Counted from the first letter of the stretch, positions 1-8,412 are shown. The stretch is DNA of 33,360 nt from Methanoregula sp. (GCA_026394605.1 JAPKXY010000033.1:1-33360), one strand, 5' to 3'. The notes: generated by a model not told the origin, from the letters alone. Program-made: numbers and translations.

Positions 1-226
1 GGAAAATCGACAGGACCGATGCGATCAGGAGGATGATAATGAGCGGGTTTTTTAGCTGGCGCAAAAACTGGCGGAATATCGCCATCTCTCTCTGCCGCAC
101 CACCTCGTTGGGCCCATACGATGCCCGCCTTACTACAACCTCGTCGAAAGAAAGACCCTGTGGTGATGTGTGCAGTGTTTCTATCAGCTGATCGATGGGA
201 ATGAACCGGATCTCTTCCTCCGACAT
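1..226 (-). CDS. Cation-transporting P-type ATPase, N-terminal part (cut by window edge)
   Basis: Only the first 75 residues are present; the gene continues beyond position 1. The frame opens with ATG at 224-226, about 9 nt after a purine-rich AAAGGA. The first 45 residues match the cation-ATPase N-terminal domain in style: a helix around residues 8-20 (PIDQLIETLHTSPQGL), then an arginine-rich stretch ending in YGPNEV. A basic amphipathic segment with RQFLRQLKNP follows, and the first membrane helix (LIIILLIASVLSIF) begins at about residue 62. This order is typical of Mg2+ or Ca2+ P-type pumps (P2/P3 types). The DKTGT phosphorylation site and ion-binding helices lie outside the window, so the transported ion cannot be named. 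It is divergent from the membrane-protein gene at 469. Confidence 0.85.
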   Translation of the reverse strand, partial: MSEEEIRFIPIDQLIETLHTSPQGLSFDEVVVRRASYGPNEVVRQREMAIFRQFLRQLKNPLIIILLIASVLSIF

Positions 227-422
227 GGCGATATATCCTTTGATCCTTTTTCAGCACATTGCATAAAGAAGGTTGCCGGGCTCCCTTCAGTTTCTTCGAT
301 TGTCTCAGGATGTGGTATGCTGCGGTTCCAGGTACCTCCCTGCACTGGCATGTCCTGTCGGGAACGATCATCTCTCACCAGGAGATTCAACGGGTCGAAA
401 ATGGCCGTGCACAGGCACCACG

Positions 423-471
423 CTTCTTTAATACCGTGTTTTTCCATATTTTTTCCATATTCTTGTAAATG
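423..471 (+). promoter_or_regulatory. Promoter of the 469 gene, shared in sequence with the 1204 gene
   Basis: The block CTTCTTTAATACCG (423-436) recurs exactly at 1169-1182 in front of the next gene. In both places it leads to GTAAATGCGGA at the start codon. The TTTAATAC core is a plausible archaeal TATA box. Here the distance from block to ATG is 46 nt against 35 nt at the second gene. The extra 11 nt is a tandem repeat, TTTCCATATTT then TTTCCATATTC (441-451 and 452-462). No Shine-Dalgarno site is visible. Confidence 0.55.
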
Positions 472-1134
472 CGGATCAAATGGCTGACAGATAACATCCC
501 GTTCCTTGTCGGGATATTGGTATTGTTGTTGTTTATGCCATACTTTATCCCGCTGGGAACGAATTCTCTCGTTTCTCTTGCTTACATTGTTGGCCTGTTT
601 ATCGCAATTTCAGGCCTTTCCTTTCTCTTCGCGATCATAAAGAACCCGGAAGGGGAGACGCAATCCGAAATAACAAGGAAATTCCTCCAAACATTTCTGA
701 CAACCATTGTTTATTTTCTGGCAATTTCTGCAATCACCTATTTTTTTGACGCGATCCTGTTTCGGACCAATCGCTCTGCCCACGTGCCCCTCACAACAGC
801 GCTCGTCGTAGGCTCCCTTGTCATGGCAACGGTGATCTCTTATCTCTGTCTCCTCCGGTTAACGTACCGGCAATGGCTCCTTCTCCCGCCTGGAGTTATC
901 CAGATCTTGCAGAATCTTGGAAGCCGGTATCCATGGCATGTAAAGGCAGGACTGATCTACAACGGGATTCTTGTCGTGATCTTTGCAATAATCGGTCTGC
1001 GTCTTGTTCCTATTGACCTTGGATTGTTCTTCGGATTTTTTATTCTCTTAACGTTTGGTGTCGGCAACTTGATCATATTTATTCTCGCGATCGTTAAATC
1101 AGAAAAAACCGGGATACATCACGATAATCCCTGA
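469..1134 (+). CDS. Six-helix membrane protein of unknown function
   Basis: 221 residues, not recognised as a named family. Six hydrophobic segments are clear at about residues 10-30, 33-58, 75-95, 108-130, 160-180 and 184-208, so nearly the whole chain is membrane-embedded. A polar loop after helix 2 (about residues 58-72, with PEGETQSEITRKF) and a loop between helices 4 and 5 are the only sizeable soluble parts. No conserved catalytic or transport motif was found. The ATG at 469 sits directly after a conserved promoter-like block and lacks a Shine-Dalgarno site, so the mRNA may be leaderless or have a very short leader. The gene is followed by the dCMP deaminase gene, which has almost the same upstream sequence. 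The two may be co-expressed but probably start separately. Confidence 0.7.
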   Translation: MRIKWLTDNIPFLVGILVLLLFMPYFIPLGTNSLVSLAYIVGLFIAISGLSFLFAIIKNPEGETQSEITRKFLQTFLTTIVYFLAISAITYFFDAILFRTNRSAHVPLTTALVVGSLVMATVISYLCLLRLTYRQWLLLPPGVIQILQNLGSRYPWHVKAGLIYNGILVVIFAIIGLRLVPIDLGLFFGFFILLTFGVGNLIIFILAIVKSEKTGIHHDNP

Positions 1135-1168
1135 TCGGAATTTTTCCCATGCCATACCATAAACCATC

Positions 1169-1206
1169 CTTCTTTAATACCGGGCTTTGCCATAGTTGTG
1201 TAAATG
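1169..1206 (+). promoter_or_regulatory. TATA-type promoter for a leaderless dCMP deaminase mRNA
   Basis: TTTAATAC at 1173-1180 lies about 28 nt upstream of the ATG at 1204, the usual spacing between an archaeal TATA box and a transcription start. The transcript would therefore begin at or next to the start codon. The block and the GTAAATGCGGA start context are repeated from the gene at 469. Confidence 0.55.
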
Positions 1207-1689
1207 CGGACCAACAGGCACCACTATTTCCTTGACCTCGCGCTCCGGTGCGCCCACCAGGGTACCTGCCTAAGGCGAAATTTTGGCGCCATTATTGTCG
1301 ATGAGTACAACACCATCGTGTCAACGGGATACACCGGTGCCCCGCGCAAGCAGATGGACTGCACGGAACTAAAAACGTGCTGGCGGAAGGACCACAATAT
1401 CCCGTCGGGTTCGAATTACGAGCGGTGCCGGAGCGTGCATGCCGAGATGAACGCGCTCATCCAGGCGGGTAAGCTCGCGCGGGGGTGTACCCTCTACCTC
1501 GCGGGCTATGACGTTGAGACCGAAGATCTTACACAGATCTGGCCCTGTTTTCTTTGTTCAAAGATGATCGTGAACAGCGGTGTTTCCAATGTAATCATGC
1601 GGACCGCCAGCGACGCGTACCGGGAGATGGATCCGATGGTCCTGTACCAGGTGCGCAGCCGGGAAGCCCTTGGGGAAGATGCAAAATAA
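1204..1689 (+). CDS. dCMP deaminase (zinc-dependent)
   Basis: 161 residues, the usual size for a ComEB-type deoxycytidylate deaminase. The enzyme converts dCMP to dUMP, feeding thymidylate synthesis in the cytoplasm. The zinc site is complete: His79-Ala-Glu81 (HAEMNAL), where Glu81 is the expected proton shuttle, and Pro114-Cys115-x-x-Cys118 (PCFLC). The upstream substrate-binding part TCLRRNFGAIIV and TGYTGAPR is also typical. An insertion with extra cysteines (CTELKTCWRKDHN, about residues 53-65), seen in many members of the family, may bind a second zinc or form part of the allosteric region. CMP deamination instead of dCMP cannot be excluded from motifs alone. The ATG was chosen because the promoter fits a leaderless start. 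Confidence 0.9.
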   Translation: MRTNRHHYFLDLALRCAHQGTCLRRNFGAIIVDEYNTIVSTGYTGAPRKQMDCTELKTCWRKDHNIPSGSNYERCRSVHAEMNALIQAGKLARGCTLYLAGYDVETEDLTQIWPCFLCSKMIVNSGVSNVIMRTASDAYREMDPMVLYQVRSREALGEDAK

Positions 1690-1704
1690 CGAAACGTTCC
1701 GGTC

Positions 1705-1712
1705 TTTTTTTT
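1705..1712 (+). terminator. Oligo-T terminator after dCMP deaminase
   Basis: Eight consecutive T residues begin 16 nt after the stop codon, with no strong hairpin. This fits archaeal intrinsic termination on U-tracts. Confidence 0.5.
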
Positions 1713-1798
1713 ATTGCCTAATGGGGATGCATGTATGGGGGTGTCCACTCTTTTACCTTCATGTGCGAAAAGTCATAGCTCCTCATACTTCCCGTTTT

Positions 1799-2299
1799 TC
1801 AGACCTTCCTGAACTCATTGTAGAGCGATACCAGTGAGAGGCTGATCAGGTTTGCGGTGGTTGCGGCATACCATAGGTAGGTTTCAACGAGCGTGAGGCT
1901 TGTAATCCAGCCCGACCAGAGCATGAAACAGATAATCAGGAAGGAAAGCAGGGTATCGAGTGCCAGAAAGAACGCCGGCATGCCCGCGATCCGCCCTGCC
2001 TGTGCAATCGTGCAGTATTCGAACTTGGCTGGTTTGTGGAGGAGATCAAGGACAATGCGTCCGAGATTCATTAACAGATCTGTTCCCGCCCATGCGATGA
2101 CCAGCCACCCGAAGGCTGCAAGGGGCGCTGATGCGGTTGAACCAATACGGACCGCGGTCACACCGAAAAACAGCTTGTAGGTGCAGAACGGGATCCCGAT
2201 GGTAAGGGAGAGGAAGAACGGACGGATGAAAAATTTCTGGATCCTGTCAGATTCCCGTTCGCATATACTCTTTTGGGTCTCACTGCACTCCATAGACAT
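1799..2299 (-). CDS. Four-helix membrane protein of unknown function
   Basis: 166 residues, family not recognised. After a short charged N-terminus (ERESDRIQKFF) there are four likely membrane helices at about residues 26-46, 59-82, 105-127 and 138-160. The loop between helices 2 and 3 is polar and basic (HKPAKFEYCTIAQAGR). No motif suggests an enzyme or carrier. Two ATGs are possible (2299 and 2293). A TATA-like TATTTAATAG lies about 50 nt upstream, so the message probably has a leader. The gene stands alone, convergent with the dCMP deaminase gene. Confidence 0.65.
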   Translation of the reverse strand: MSMECSETQKSICERESDRIQKFFIRPFFLSLTIGIPFCTYKLFFGVTAVRIGSTASAPLAAFGWLVIAWAGTDLLMNLGRIVLDLLHKPAKFEYCTIAQAGRIAGMPAFFLALDTLLSFLIICFMLWSGWITSLTLVETYLWYAATTANLISLSLVSLYNEFRKV

Positions 2300-2453
2300 G
2301 GTATCGGGTAAAAATTCCTTTCCCCTGAGGGTATGTGCGTGGTATCTCTATTAAATAGCCGGGGCTGCGACCCACGGGCAGTTTCCATGAACGGGGGGCT
2401 TGTCATGGCGCCAAGGGCAGGTGTATGAGGCAGGCGGGTCGTACGACCGCGGT

Positions 2454-2470
2454 AAAAAAAGGAAAAAAAA
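2454..2470 (-). terminator. Double oligo-T terminator of the zinc-ribbon gene
   Basis: On the minus strand two T-runs (8 and 7 T, split by CC) start 16 nt after the stop codon of the CxxC protein. Tandem U-tracts are a common archaeal terminator form. Confidence 0.5.
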
Positions 2471-2486
2471 TTACAATTAAAAGAAA

Positions 2487-2663
2487 TTAGAACCGGGGTT
2501 TCCGGTGTTTCGGAAGGCAGTCCTGGCAATAGACAGGTCTTCCCTCGGTTGGCTTGAATGGTACTTCGCAATCTTTTCCGCAGTCTGAACAGACTACTTT
2601 TGTCATTTCACGGGGGCCGAAGTTTCTTGGACCGCGGCTGCCAAAATTATTTGATCCATACAT
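2487..2663 (-). CDS. Small CxxC-x17-CxxC zinc-ribbon protein
   Basis: 58 residues from the ATG at 2661-2663; a TTG four codons upstream is less likely. The N-terminal 20 residues are rich in Gly, Arg, Phe and Asn (FGSRGPRNFGPRE), a low-complexity tail of the RGG kind often linked to RNA binding. The C-terminal part has CSDC, then 17 residues including CEVPFKP and GRPVYC, then the second CQDC pair. This is the known CxxC-x17-CxxC small domain family, widespread in archaea and bacteria, presumed zinc-binding. A nucleic-acid-binding role is inference only. The gene is monocistronic, with its own terminator, and lies divergent from the His-rich gene at 2866. Confidence 0.8.
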   Translation of the reverse strand: MYGSNNFGSRGPRNFGPREMTKVVCSDCGKDCEVPFKPTEGRPVYCQDCLPKHRKPRF

Positions 2664-2835
2664 AATGTTTCTCAAACAGCCTTTTTAGGGAACTGTGCTA
2701 CAATAAATGACGCCAAAGTATAATAACTACTCCATTGCCGCACAGGGCATGACCCTGGGGGGTTCCCGCGTTTTTTACACCGGCAATCCATGGATCCTGT
2801 CCCGGACGTTTTTACCCCGGTTAAGAGGTGGTTGT

Positions 2836-2868
2836 TTTTATCTATAGGGAAGCAAACCATTGACTATG
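2836..2868 (+). promoter_or_regulatory. Promoter of the first His-rich gene (leaderless)
   Basis: TTTTATC at 2836 lies 30 nt before the ATG at 2866. The paralogous gene at 18731 has the same heptamer 29 nt upstream, and both have an ACTATG start context. There is no Shine-Dalgarno site. Confidence 0.5.
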
Positions 2869-3156
2869 ACATCCAGCCGCCGACCCGACCGCCAGCCGAG
2901 TTACTCCCGATCCCCAAAATCGGGGTCTAGGACCAGCCCGGACAGGGACCGGCACCATGAACGGGACCAGCACCACCCCGAGGACCACCCTCACCCCCGC
3001 CCCAGGCACCGTCCCCAGAAAAAACCGGCACTCCCTTCCCGGCATAAACCTCACCCGGAGCCCCTGAGCCCAGACCAGGACCCGGGCCCTTTCGCCGACC
3101 GCCCGAGACCGGGAAAGATCACCAAGAAGGCGACAAAGACCGTGTCAAAACGCTGA
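2866..3156 (+). CDS. His/Pro/Arg-rich low-complexity protein, copy 1
   Basis: 96 residues, very basic and almost free of hydrophobic residues, so probably disordered. Order: Arg/Ser-rich start (SSRRPDRQPS, SRTSPDRDRHHERD), then the cluster HHPEDHPHP, then PQKK, RHKPHPEP and a lysine-rich tail ending ITKKATKTVSKR. It is not a random frame: a clear paralog at 18731-19012 keeps the same order (SRTS, HHPE-HP, PQKK, PRH-PH, KK-T-T-SKR). Even the nucleotides through the stop match (TCAAAACGCTGA in both). The ATG at 2866 is preferred over the in-frame TTG at 2860. Function is unknown. Metal binding through the histidines or binding to nucleic acid or the cell surface by charge is possible but unproven. 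Confidence 0.65.
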   Translation: MTSSRRPDRQPSYSRSPKSGSRTSPDRDRHHERDQHHPEDHPHPRPRHRPQKKPALPSRHKPHPEPLSPDQDPGPFADRPRPGKITKKATKTVSKR

Positions 3157-3239
3157 TACCGGGGTATTGCGGCCCCTCTGGGCCAGGGAAAACACTCCCC
3201 CCGTGGTTGCGGGAACTGTGATCACGACAGGCAGGGTGA

Positions 3240-3572
3240 ATCCTCGCACCCGCACCTTCAACCTCCGCATCTGCAGGAATTGGGGCATCAGATATTGTAC
3301 CGTATACAACAGGAATTGACCTGTTCCCTGCCCTCGTTGGTTTCGTCATCCGCTCCGATAATGCCCTCCGCGGTAGTATCCAGACGCACTGGCTCTGGAT
3401 CTACCTGATCCTGCTCATAATCATTTTCTGTGAGGCCTCGCTTGTTGTGATCTTATGTCCCGGGTTAAAAAGTAATAAACGGAACTATCACATTATCAGA
3501 TATTCTATTGAACTATGCACGCAAGGGAACTTAAGGAAACTAAAAGAAAGGGAACAGAAGGCTGGTGTATAA
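3240..3572 (+). pseudogene. Possible remnant of a membrane-anchored surface protein
   Basis: A stop-free frame without an ATG runs from 3240 to TAA at 3570-3572, one base before the convergent kinase gene ends. It reads like the end of a surface protein: a Pro/Ala/Ser stretch (APAPSTSASAGIGAS), a conserved-looking segment (TTGIDLFPALVGFVIRSDN) and a single membrane helix (WLWIYLILLIIIFCEASLVV). The stretch just upstream in another frame (3182-3237, TPPVVAGTVITTG) could be the preceding part, joined by a one-base shift near 3236. No family was recognised and the coding call is weak. Confidence 0.3.
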
Positions 3573-5282
3573 TTAATTTTGCAGATTTCCCTCTTTTTTG
3601 AACCGGTATGCCTGTTTAGGTACCCTGATCTCAAACCGTGCCCCTTCCCCCAATTCACCGGTTTCTCTGATAGTAAGGCCCGTAATAGCAAGAATTTCAC
3701 GGGCCATAAACAGTCCATACCCGGTATTTTTCCCATACCCCCTCTCAAATATTCTCTTTTTCTCATTCAAAGGAATTCCAACACCGTTATCCTTGAATAG
3801 AATATCCAGTCCATCAATGGATTCATGGTATGAGATCGTGATTTTTGTCGCGTGTTCTCCATAGCGCACGACATTATCGATAAGATTGAAAAACACTTTC
3901 TTTAACCATGGATCGGCAAAAATCTCCAGGCCATTGCGGGGGATGTCGAGGACTATCCCTTTGAGATTCCTGGTTGCCAGTGCCTGACTGACGGTGTCAC
4001 TAACAACCTGCCAATCTGCTTTCTCGACACCCATATCCTTGTAATCCCGCGTGAATTCGATCTGGCGTTTGATCGCAAGTGCCGATTCTTCCGCTTTTTT
4101 TAGATATTCAAGATAGGTTGGATCTACGATTGTCTCTTTTAAAAGGGATATAATGCCATAGATGCTTGTCAGTTTGTTAAGGATATCATGACGGGCGATG
4201 CTGCTCACGAGATTCAGTTTTGTATTGATCTGGTGGAGTGCATTTTCTACCTGTTTGCGTTCTGAAATATCCATGCCCACAAGGAGGAATTCGGAAAAAT
4301 TTCCCCGTGCGTCAAGGACTGCCTTGCTTGTCCACGCCACCCAGGCCTTCTCCTTGTTTCTGCGGATAACTTCAGCTTCATTGAAAATCATATGTTCTGT
4401 TGGTTTGAGCAACTCATATATCAGCCCGGCAGGATCTTTGTGTTGGTTATCCGGAGAGGATATAATAGTACCAACAATATTTTTACCGAGCACTTCCTGG
4501 CCGGGGAGTCCGAAAAAGTTCTCGGCAAATTCATTGAAGAACGTGATGACGCCTTCATTGTTTATGCGCAGGATGATACTGTTTGCTGTTTGAACAAGTT
4601 CGCGATATTTTCTCTCGCTCTGTTCAAGGGCGACCTGGGATTTCTGGCGCTTATCAATCTCCTGCAGAAGCTGTTCATTCGTTGTTATCAGTTCTTTCGT
4701 CCGTTCATCTACAAGTTGCTCAAGGTGCTGTTGGTATTTTTTCACCTCAGTGATATCTTCAAGGATTACAGTAAGTCCCTGGCCACCATGGTCAAACACA
4801 ACCGGGATCATTTTTATTTTGAAGAAAAATTCCTGCCCATTGATTTCTATACGCTCCATCCTGGTGGATTCAGTACCTTTGACCGATTCTCTGATCAGTC
4901 TGATGTTCTCTGCTGAAAGAAAAGGGTCTACATGAGCATTATCAATACGGACTCCCACAAGTTCCTCTTTTGTGAGATCGAAAAATCGTAAAAATGGTTC
5001 ATTTACCTGGTTGATAAAAAGTTCATGGTCAAGTACGAGAAGAAGGTCTGATGAAAGATTCAGCATCTGTGAAAACGGCACACGCTGGGAGAGGGTGAAG
5101 ACCTTCGCACGGCCGAACGTACGCATTTCAGCCTGCCCGGAAATAAGGAGGGTATTGAGATATTTTGCTGTTGATGTCCTGTTCAAAGGCAGTTTTTTTG
5201 CGATATCCTCAATAGTCATTCCCTTTGGATTCTCTTTTAATAATATTCTGATCCGGGTTATTTCGTCTAGTTGATCTTTCAT
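3573..5282 (-). CDS. HTH-PAS-PAS sensor histidine kinase
   Basis: 569 residues from the ATG at 5280-5282, which follows GAGG by 4 nt. A GTG 14 codons upstream is possible but has no such site. Order: winged helix (about 8-68, with GMTIEDIAKKLPLNRTSTAKYL), PAS 1 (72-185), coiled coil (185-232), PAS 2 (232-345), phospho-acceptor box with His365 (SSIARHDILNKL), and an ATP-binding domain with the N-box (Asn466, Asn470), DNGVGI (498-503) and the TGYG loop (520-523). No membrane helix, so it is cytoplasmic. The kinase core closely resembles that of the membrane kinase at 16064. An N-terminal DNA-binding type domain on a histidine kinase is unusual: it may bind DNA itself or only dimerise. Its N-terminal 110 residues match those of the 5683-8412 protein. 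No response regulator is adjacent. Confidence 0.88.
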   Translation of the reverse strand: MKDQLDEITRIRILLKENPKGMTIEDIAKKLPLNRTSTAKYLNTLLISGQAEMRTFGRAKVFTLSQRVPFSQMLNLSSDLLLVLDHELFINQVNEPFLRFFDLTKEELVGVRIDNAHVDPFLSAENIRLIRESVKGTESTRMERIEINGQEFFFKIKMIPVVFDHGGQGLTVILEDITEVKKYQQHLEQLVDERTKELITTNEQLLQEIDKRQKSQVALEQSERKYRELVQTANSIILRINNEGVITFFNEFAENFFGLPGQEVLGKNIVGTIISSPDNQHKDPAGLIYELLKPTEHMIFNEAEVIRRNKEKAWVAWTSKAVLDARGNFSEFLLVGMDISERKQVENALHQINTKLNLVSSIARHDILNKLTSIYGIISLLKETIVDPTYLEYLKKAEESALAIKRQIEFTRDYKDMGVEKADWQVVSDTVSQALATRNLKGIVLDIPRNGLEIFADPWLKKVFFNLIDNVVRYGEHATKITISYHESIDGLDILFKDNGVGIPLNEKKRIFERGYGKNTGYGLFMAREILAITGLTIRETGELGEGARFEIRVPKQAYRFKKEGNLQN

Positions 5283-5380
5283 ATCGCCTCTCATTCTATC
5301 TTTTAAGATATTGTTTATAGACACATATTATTATTTTTGATTGTGAGTTACTTTGATATAACGTATTATTGTAAAGCAAT

Positions 5381-5396
5381 TAATGCTATAGTATTA
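5381..5396. promoter_or_regulatory. 16-bp near-palindrome upstream of the HTH-PAS kinase gene
   Basis: TAATGCTATAGTATTA is palindromic around CTATAG with one mismatched pair. It lies in the AT-rich region about 100 nt upstream of the kinase start. It could be an operator, but AT-rich DNA makes chance palindromes common. Confidence 0.25.
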
Positions 5397-5531
5397 TAAA
5401 AAACAGTTGGGAGCTGCAGTGTGATAGAGCCAGAGCCAGTTTCCCATGTTCTTATTTTTTTAAAAAATCAACTGCTTCTGCAATCCTTAAAACGATTTTT
5501 TACTGGTGTATCAAGGTACCCTTGAGCAATT

Positions 5532-5540
5532 AAAAAAAAA
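5532..5540 (-). terminator. Oligo-T terminator of the six-PAS gene
   Basis: Nine T residues on the minus strand about 140 nt after the stop codon of the 5683-8412 gene. The remaining DNA between 5325 and 5682 is AT-rich and shows no convincing gene; a short plus-strand frame at 5549 is probably a shadow. Confidence 0.35.
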
Positions 5541-5682
5541 TCCCCACAATGAGCAGGGCTGCCATAGTGGGATGTACTTCTCTAAAAAAAGTCTTCCTTT
5601 GCCGGGGTGCGGCACTGACATCTTTTGCCATCAGTCCCGGCTCTGCGGCCATCGCCCTGACCGGGAGATCATGTCACCACTC

Positions 5683-8412
5683 TTATCGATTACAGATAGG
5701 AGGTTTGGTGACCAGTGGGATAGTGCTTTTGAGCCGGCTCTCAATCTCTTTTAATGCATTATTTGACCGTTTCCGATCCGTGATATCAATAACGACAATC
5801 CGGTATTGTCTGACGTGATCAATTGTATTTTCAATTGCTTTTCCTTCGATCTGTATGGTAACGGGGGAATTCTCGTACCTTTTCAGGATTACCTCACAGG
5901 TCTGCTTTTTGTTTGTCTCGAATATCCGTATACAGAATCCGGCAAATTCGGCAAGGTCTTCTTCAGATATAAAATCCTTAAACGATGTATTCAACAACTG
6001 GTGCCTGGATAATCCGATAAGCATCGATCCGGTCTGGTTGACTTCGATAATCGTGCTCTTCGCGTCAAGCGTGAAATAACCCACAGGTGCGTAGTTATAA
6101 AGATCGAGGTATTTTTGTTCCGAGTATTCTGCTTCCTGGCGCAGCTGCCTGAGCTCTTCATTCTGTCTCTCCAGTTCGATTTGATGAATCTGTGCTTCCT
6201 GGAGCAATTTGTGGGATTGCTCAAAATAGAGTTTCAATTCGGTTAAATCCCTGGAACTCGACTGGAATTCAAATAGCTCGCCATTCATATCAAAAAGGGC
6301 GCGGATGGTGAGGTGGTGCCAGCGGACGTTGCCGTCGGAAACCATAACTTCGTAATCAAATGACATCGTTGAATGATCCATTGTTAATTCTGAGAGTCTC
6401 TTGAGGAGTTTTGAATGGGATTTTTCGGGAATAGTTGAGAGGAAATCTTTATTCAGCCATTCTTCCGCTTTTTTATGATAATACCGGCAGAATGCCGGAT
6501 TTACAAAGGTGATCAAAAACTCCGGTGAAAACCGGCAGATTAGATCACTCTGGTCGTCAACGACTGCCTTGTACTGCAGCTCGCATTTTTGCAGTGCATC
6601 CTCAGTGAGTTTCCAGTCATCGATATCACCGATAAGACCGGTGATGCCAGCAAGTTTATTGTCTACGTAATGTGGCTGGGCAATGATCCGGACCCAGTGC
6701 GGGTTGCACATTTTGTCAATCAATTTAAAATCACTCGGGGAGAATTTCCCGGATTGTGCCTCTTTAATTTTCAACCCCAGTGTATGCCGGTCCTCTGCTG
6801 TCACCAGTACATAAAAGTGTTTTCCGAGTAATTCTTCCGGGGTATACCCTAGGACTTTCTGGATTACAGGACTGATATACGTGAACCGTCCTTTTAAATC
6901 AGTTGTGAAAATGATATGACTGATACCTTCGACGAGCCTCCGGTACATTGTCTCAGATTTTTTCACCAGATAGTCTGCCTTGCGGCGTTCTGTGATATCG
7001 GTCATGACGCACACGATGTGCGTTGTATTTTGGGAACTGTCAATAAGGACAGATATCATTAATTCAGCACAGGATGCCAGGTTGTTTTTTGAAATGAGCG
7101 TACATTCAACAGTTTTAATTGTGTTTTCTTTTTGAATTTTTTTCAAATATACCTGGAATTTTTCGAGGTCGTCAGGTGAGAAATAATCAAAAATGTTTTT
7201 TCCTAAGAGATCTTTTGCTTTTGAATGGCAGAGTAATTTTGCTGCCTGCAGGTTTGCCACGTTGATCGTGCCGTTCAGGTCAAACACAACGATGCCATTT
7301 GGTGATGTCTGGATAATCGTCCGGTAGTAATTTTCACTCTGCCGGAGTGCCGCTTCAATATTTTTTAATTCTGTGATATCCGAAACAATAAATAATCCAT
7401 AAATAAACTGTCCGTATTCATCAATACGCGGGGAAACGGATATCCGTGTAAATGCTATAGTGCCATCTTTTCTTATTAAATTTAATTCATACTGGTCGAT
7501 TTTGCCTTTTTTTAATTGTGCAAAATTTTCTTTAAATGGTGCTTGGGATTTCTGATCTACAAAAACAAAGAGCGGTTTCCCGAGCATTTCTTCCGGGGCA
7601 TATCCGAGAATCTCTGACATTTTATGATTTACAAAGCTGGTGTTCCCATCAGCGTCGCAGGTCAGGATGCCTTCCTGCGCAAGTTCGATAACAGTCTGAT
7701 ATTTCCGTTCACTCTCTTCGAACGCATCCCGTATTTCCTTGTGGCTTTTGATCTCCTTTTTTAAGGTTGTATAGGAATGAGTTAACTCGTTATTCCGGTC
7801 CTTGACGGCTTTTTCGAGACCGCGCTGATATTGTTTAATCTCGGTAATGTCATCAAGAATAATCAGAATTCCCCGTTTCCCGGTTTCAAGGATGCTGGGG
7901 ACAAACTTTGCACGGAAATAGGAGATTTGTCCGTCATTATTAATCTCGATCTCCTTAAGTATATCTTTCCCCAGGATACATTCGTCTAATATAACACCGA
8001 TATCAAGAACGGATAATAAGACAAAACCGATGCTGTCAACCGGTTTTCCCACAGTGTCGTCGATCTGTTTTTTTTCGAAATTCAAAACATTTTCATTCAC
8101 ATACGTAACGATAAAATCTTCGTCAAGCACGAAGATATAATCCGAGGAGAGGCTGAGTATCGATGCTATCGGAATCCGTTTTGTTAAGGAAAAAACCTTG
8201 GCCGAGCCGACCAACTTCATGTCGACAATACCCATAGTACGCAGTACATCGAGATATTTTGCCACTGAGTTACGGTTTATTTCAATACTCCGGGAAATCT
8301 CAGTTACCGTATATCCCCTGTGACTCCCTTTGAGAAATGATTTAATCCGGTTGAGTTCCTGTTCGTACGGGTGTATTTTGATCCTGGCAAGTGCCCGTTC
8401 GGTTGCTTCCAT
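5683..8412 (-). CDS. HTH protein with six PAS domains and no kinase domain
   Basis: 909 residues; ATG at 8410-8412 preceded by GGAGG at 4 nt. A winged helix (about residues 16-85, GYTVTEISRSIEINRNSVAKYLD) is followed by six PAS units at about 90-200, 235-360, 362-488, 490-612, 615-735 and 770-890. Most end in the PAC-type DIT/DITE signature (DDITEIKQY, SDITELKN, TDITERRK, IDITDRKR). Coiled-coil linkers follow PAS 1 and PAS 5. The chain stops 20 residues after the last PAS, at the point where the sister protein enters its RHDILN box, with a tail KSTIPLVTKPPICNR unlike a kinase. It is either a one-component sensor-regulator acting through the HTH or a kinase that lost its C-terminus. No kinase sequence was found in any frame downstream to 5500. 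Confidence 0.85.
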   Translation of the reverse strand: MEATERALARIKIHPYEQELNRIKSFLKGSHRGYTVTEISRSIEINRNSVAKYLDVLRTMGIVDMKLVGSAKVFSLTKRIPIASILSLSSDYIFVLDEDFIVTYVNENVLNFEKKQIDDTVGKPVDSIGFVLLSVLDIGVILDECILGKDILKEIEINNDGQISYFRAKFVPSILETGKRGILIILDDITEIKQYQRGLEKAVKDRNNELTHSYTTLKKEIKSHKEIRDAFEESERKYQTVIELAQEGILTCDADGNTSFVNHKMSEILGYAPEEMLGKPLFVFVDQKSQAPFKENFAQLKKGKIDQYELNLIRKDGTIAFTRISVSPRIDEYGQFIYGLFIVSDITELKNIEAALRQSENYYRTIIQTSPNGIVVFDLNGTINVANLQAAKLLCHSKAKDLLGKNIFDYFSPDDLEKFQVYLKKIQKENTIKTVECTLISKNNLASCAELMISVLIDSSQNTTHIVCVMTDITERRKADYLVKKSETMYRRLVEGISHIIFTTDLKGRFTYISPVIQKVLGYTPEELLGKHFYVLVTAEDRHTLGLKIKEAQSGKFSPSDFKLIDKMCNPHWVRIIAQPHYVDNKLAGITGLIGDIDDWKLTEDALQKCELQYKAVVDDQSDLICRFSPEFLITFVNPAFCRYYHKKAEEWLNKDFLSTIPEKSHSKLLKRLSELTMDHSTMSFDYEVMVSDGNVRWHHLTIRALFDMNGELFEFQSSSRDLTELKLYFEQSHKLLQEAQIHQIELERQNEELRQLRQEAEYSEQKYLDLYNYAPVGYFTLDAKSTIIEVNQTGSMLIGLSRHQLLNTSFKDFISEEDLAEFAGFCIRIFETNKKQTCEVILKRYENSPVTIQIEGKAIENTIDHVRQYRIVVIDITDRKRSNNALKEIESRLKSTIPLVTKPPICNR

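Noticed and set aside
2842-3054. Minus-strand ORF opposite the first His-rich gene, with hydrophobic sequence rich in Val and Pro.
   Set aside because: It is the antisense image of Pro/His/Gly codons. The plus strand has a paralog and a promoter; this frame has neither.
5500-5682. Missing kinase domain of the six-PAS protein in another frame downstream.
   Set aside because: None of the three minus-strand frames shows the RHDILN box or ATP-binding motifs.
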